The notes under the pieces were generated by a model. That model was not told the DNA's origin and searched no databases. It worked only from the letters and a program-made list of their open reading frames with translations. A stretch of DNA of 64,000 bases. Source: Acidobacteriota bacterium (GTDB lineage Bacteria > Acidobacteriota > Terriglobia > Bryobacterales > UBA6623). Location: positions 1,591,896 to 1,655,895 of the forward strand of contig WGMB01000003.1 of assembly GCA_016125275.1 (NCBI GenBank). Direction: 5' to 3'. Both the position numbers and the translations under genes were made by a program. The number at the start of each line of letters is the position of its first letter. Position 1 is the first letter of the stretch. Below are positions 61,501 through 64,000 of this stretch, piece by piece.

Positions 61501-61509
61501 TTCCGCTCG

Positions 61510-62553
61510 TCAGCCGATCTCCAACTCCGCCAAGAAAATCGCCGCCTTCTCGGTGGCGTGGCTGGAGTAGTACGACAGCAGCCCCCGCGTCGGGCTGATC
61601 TCGACGAAGCCAGGGTACGAGTTGTCCCCGCCGCTGGGCAGCGTGGCGATCTCCGTCAGCTCCGCCTTGTCCGGGTCCAGCCAGTACAGCGCGGTCACCG
61701 GGTCCTTGCCGTCGGTCATCCGGCGGCCCGCCACCAGGTAGCGGTCTCCCCAGCGCGCCAGCATCGGCCCGCCCAGGTAGCGGCCCAAGTCGCGCCGCCG
61801 GAAGGCTTCATACGGCGGTCGGGCTTGGCACAGCTCGGCGTTGCCGCGGTCGCCGCCGCGCGCCACCGCCAGCACCGCGCCGTCCTTCTCGAACAGAAAC
61901 GCCGTCTCGTTGCCGCCCGTTTCTTGGAACAGCCCCACCTTGTGGAAGATCAGCCCGTCGTCGCTCGCCATCAGCGCCGCCTCGACCGACGGACCACTGT
62001 CGGGATGCTTCTCGAACTTCTCGAACAGATGCTTGCGGCGGGCGCACAGCCAAGCCTTGCCGTCGTAGGCGGCCGCCCGCCATACGTAGTGACCGTAGGT
62101 CCCCTCCAGCATCTCCGGCCCGTGCCAATCCTGTCCGTCGGAGGACCAGGCGGCAAACCCCAACATCTCGTTCATGTCGCGGTTCTCCGGCGCCTTCTTG
62201 CCGGTGTACCAAGTGCCCGAATAGACGAACAGCTTGCCCTGAAAGACGAGAAAGTGCGGATCGCGCACATCGCGGTCCGGCACGGAAAACTCGTGAACCT
62301 GCCGCCAATCCTTCCCGTCCACGCTCTCCAGCACCAGAATCCGCGACGACGGAAACAGCATGTGCCCCTCCGGACACGTCCGGAACGTCAAGTACATCCG
62401 CCCCCGAAAGAGCACCATGTCCGTAAAGGCGTTGTGCTCGCCGTTGTGGAAGACCTGGCGGACGGAAACGACCTTCAAGGGAGCGGCGGCGGCGGCCAAA
62501 CGGGGCAGGAGAAGGCCTCCCGCGAGCAGCGTCCGGCGACTGATCGGGTGCAT
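61510..62553 (-). CDS. Exported sialidase-fold (exo-alpha-glycosidase-like) protein
   Basis: 347 residues from ATG 62553. A Tat-like signal (ISRRTLLAGGLLLPRLAAAA) leads into a beta-propeller with repeated short blades (MYLTFRTCPEGH, RDPHFLVFQGKLFVYSG, SSDGQDWHGPEML, ARWGDRYLVAGRRM). Asp-box-like SSDGQDW occurs, but the full arginine triad of active sialidases is not clear. It may act on or bind a glycan. It lies between the two copies of the membrane-anchor module, on the opposite strand. Confidence 0.82.
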   Translation of the reverse strand: MHPISRRTLLAGGLLLPRLAAAAAPLKVVSVRQVFHNGEHNAFTDMVLFRGRMYLTFRTCPEGHMLFPSSRILVLESVDGKDWRQVHEFSVPDRDVRDPHFLVFQGKLFVYSGTWYTGKKAPENRDMNEMLGFAAWSSDGQDWHGPEMLEGTYGHYVWRAAAYDGKAWLCARRKHLFEKFEKHPDSGPSVEAALMASDDGLIFHKVGLFQETGGNETAFLFEKDGAVLAVARGGDRGNAELCQARPPYEAFRRRDLGRYLGGPMLARWGDRYLVAGRRMTDGKDPVTALYWLDPDKAELTEIATLPSGGDNSYPGFVEISPTRGLLSYYSSHATEKAAIFLAELEIG

Positions 62554-62564
62554 GTCGTCAATGA

Positions 62565-62570
62565 TATACT
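62565..62570 (+). promoter_or_regulatory. -10 box of module copy B
   Basis: TATACT 10 bases before GTG 62581, in the 27-base gap between the two divergent genes. Confidence 0.45.
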
Positions 62571-62580
62571 TCCGGCGTCT

Positions 62581-63180
62581 GTGGAGGTTCCTCCGTGGAT
62601 CTTCGAACAGCCGCCGGGTTGGGTTTCCTGGCTGGTCTCTGGAGTCACGCTGCTTGGCTTCCCTCCCGCCTTCGTCGGGCTCGTTCTGGCGTGGGTCCAA
62701 CCGCGGCGCACCGTCCGAGCGGCCGAAGCCGCCGAGAAAGCCGCCCGCGATACTCGGGACAGGCTTCGGAGTTACGACGCAGCCATCTCCTGCCTCGAAG
62801 CGATCCGGCTCCTCCGAGAGATCAAGGCGGCGCTCAACTCTGCGCAATGGGAATCGATGTTGGACCGCCACGAGCAGCTCGCCATCGTGCTGATCCAAAT
62901 CAAGGAACGCTCCCAGGACTTGGTGACAGAAGCCGACAGAAAGAGCATGGGGGCCATGCTCAGGGAGCTCCACAAGATCGAGGCGCAGATCCGGCTGCGA
63001 TCCTCTCGCCCGCTGGACACGGAGGCGCTGGCGACTCTAGCATCAAGGCTGCAAGAGCAACTCAATCGCCTCGTGGAGATCTCGGCTCGCCTTCACGCCC
63101 ATCAGGAAATCAGCCATGACACTCGAAGAAAAAGTCGGCCGCATTGTGGATCGTCTCCTCGCAAAGACGATGGCGCATGA
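62581..63180 (+). CDS. Membrane-anchored helical protein, module copy B, first gene
   Basis: 199 residues from GTG 62581; the frame is open much further upstream but only as an antisense shadow. A tryptophan-rich start (VEVPPWIFEQPPGW) precedes one membrane segment at about 15-38 (VSGVTLLGFPPAFVGLVLAW), then PRR and a long charged helical region with coiled-coil character (about 40-175). It has the same architecture as the 60674 gene, though sequence identity looks low. It overlaps the second gene by 65 bases in another frame. Confidence 0.75.
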   Translation: MEVPPWIFEQPPGWVSWLVSGVTLLGFPPAFVGLVLAWVQPRRTVRAAEAAEKAARDTRDRLRSYDAAISCLEAIRLLREIKAALNSAQWESMLDRHEQLAIVLIQIKERSQDLVTEADRKSMGAMLRELHKIEAQIRLRSSRPLDTEALATLASRLQEQLNRLVEISARLHAHQEISHDTRRKSRPHCGSSPRKDDGA

Positions 63181-63451
63181 GATCACCTGGGAGAAGTCTT
63201 TCGACGGCAACGTCGGCTACACGTTCCCGGACTCCTCAATCGAGGTCTACCGTTCCGTGACTCCGGATCAAGAAGAGCAGGTCGGCGTGATCCTCTACGA
63301 CGAGAACGGCCGAGAAGTCCAGACGCTGCCGGGCGACCGCATCGGACGCCTCGAAGAGCTCAGGAAGCTCCACGACCTAGCCCAAAAGGATGTTCTCGGC
63401 GTCAACAAGATGGTCGACGCCCTGCTCGAACGCCTCGAGCGCGCCTCCTAA
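63116..63451 (+). CDS. Small soluble protein, module copy B, second gene
   Basis: 111 residues, homologue of the 61159 protein: [13 protein letters not shown] near 24, PDSSI at 37-41, [16 protein letters not shown] and a charged helical C-terminus (LLERLERAS). No family recognised and no catalytic motif evident. Its stop overlaps the stop of the convergent DUF1501 gene by four bases. Confidence 0.82.
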   Translation: MTLEEKVGRIVDRLLAKTMAHEITWEKSFDGNVGYTFPDSSIEVYRSVTPDQEEQVGVILYDENGREVQTLPGDRIGRLEELRKLHDLAQKDVLGVNKMVDALLERLERAS

Positions 63452-64000
63452 GCCAACAGCTTCTCCACCACGTTCCCGTGGACGTCGGTCAGCCGGAAAT
63501 CCCTGCCCTGGAAGCGGTATGTCAGCTTCTTGTGGTCAAAGCCCAACAGGTGCAGCAGCGTCGCGTGCAAGTCGTGCACGTGGACCTTGTCCTCCACCAC
63601 ATTGAAGCCCAGATCGTCGCTCTGGCCCAGCGTGATGCCCGGCTTCACGCCGCCGCCGGCCAGCCACATCGTAAACGCGTTGGGGTGATGGTCGCGCCCG
63701 TCGTCGCCGCCCTGCACCATCGGGGTCCGGCCGAACTCGCCGCCCCAAATCACCAGCGTATCCTCCAGCATCCCGCGGTTCTTCAGGTCTTTGATCAGCG
63801 CCGCCGCGGCCTGGTCGGTCGACTCGCAGTTCGCCTTGATCGCCTTCGTCAGGTTGCCGTGCTGATCCCAGGCCTCATGGAACAGCGTCACGAACCGCAC
63901 GCCCTTCTCCACCAGTCGCCGCGCCAGCAGGCAGTTGTTGGCGAATGAGCCCACGCCCGGCTTCGCGCCGTACATATCGAGCACGTGCTGCGGCTCGTTG
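63448..64000 (-). CDS. DUF1501 family protein (partial, N-terminus beyond the right edge)
   Basis: The C-terminal 183 residues are visible, ending [13 protein letters not shown]1501 landmarks are [49 protein letters not shown] and [19 protein letters not shown]. It is closer in motif wording to the 10146 copy ([15 protein letters not shown]) than to the 13228 copy. A PSD1-type partner would be expected upstream, outside the window. Confidence 0.9.
   Translation of the reverse strand, partial: NEPQHVLDMYGAKPGVGSFANNCLLARRLVEKGVRFVTLFHEAWDQHGNLTKAIKANCESTDQAAAALIKDLKNRGMLEDTLVIWGGEFGRTPMVQGGDDGRDHHPNAFTMWLAGGGVKPGITLGQSDDLGFNVVEDKVHVHDLHATLLHLLGFDHKKLTYRFQGRDFRLTDVHGNVVEKLLA

Overview
This is a high-GC chromosomal window that looks like an acidobacterium of the Solibacter/Bryobacter group (order Bryobacterales). 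Three kinds of gene point there. There is a protein ending in the Solibacter-type TIGR03437 domain (38845-41376). There are three tandem Oar-like TonB-dependent receptors with an N-terminal carboxypeptidase-regulatory domain. There are also several sets of DUF1549/DUF1553 cytochromes with DUF1501 partners, typical of Planctomycetes and Solibacteres. I saw no rRNA, tRNA, CRISPR array, insertion sequence or phage genes. The open reading frames antisense to real genes are high-GC artefacts.

Layout. 1-5788 (minus) is a compact, overlapping biosynthetic operon: an A-PCP-TE protein, a 151-aa membrane-anchored protein, an HTTM-type membrane protein, and an acyl-CoA-ligase-like A-PCP-C protein that runs off the left edge. 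A sugar isomerase-like gene lies just upstream. 6813-13140 (plus) is a heme-binding DUF1549/1553 protein, a DUF1501 protein and a sulfatase. 13228-18860 (minus) is a second cytochrome/DUF1501 operon. 18985-29634 (minus) holds the three receptors, each followed by a hairpin terminator; two of them share one promoter architecture. 29941-36720 carries an oxidoreductase-cyclase pair, a methyltransferase, ergothioneine genes egtB-egtD, an outer-membrane-lipoprotein-like protein and a CPBP protease that overlap head to head. 36901-43932 has a small protein, a polysaccharide ABC exporter, the TIGR03437 protein and a PVC-type heme protein. 43959-56729 is mostly metabolic and housekeeping genes, including purH, comEC, a HIT protein and an alcohol dehydrogenase. 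56736-60662 has a DUF6483 protein, a VapBC-type toxin-antitoxin pair, an exonuclease/phosphatase fold protein and uxaE. 60674-63451 holds two copies of an unrecognised two-gene module flanking a sialidase-fold protein. A DUF1501 gene leaves the right edge.

Most of the window looks like a heterotroph's polymer-degradation and uptake equipment: receptors, sulfatase, exported heme proteins, hexuronate epimerase and exo-glycosidase-like proteins. The parts that look least described are the duplicated membrane-anchor plus small-protein module at the right end and the HTTM pair embedded in the NRPS operon at the left end. Two genome-wide habits also stand out. Many genes have a -10-like box only 6-10 bases before the start codon, suggesting leaderless mRNAs, and several gene ends carry palindromes with the core GGACATTCCTGTCC or variants of it.
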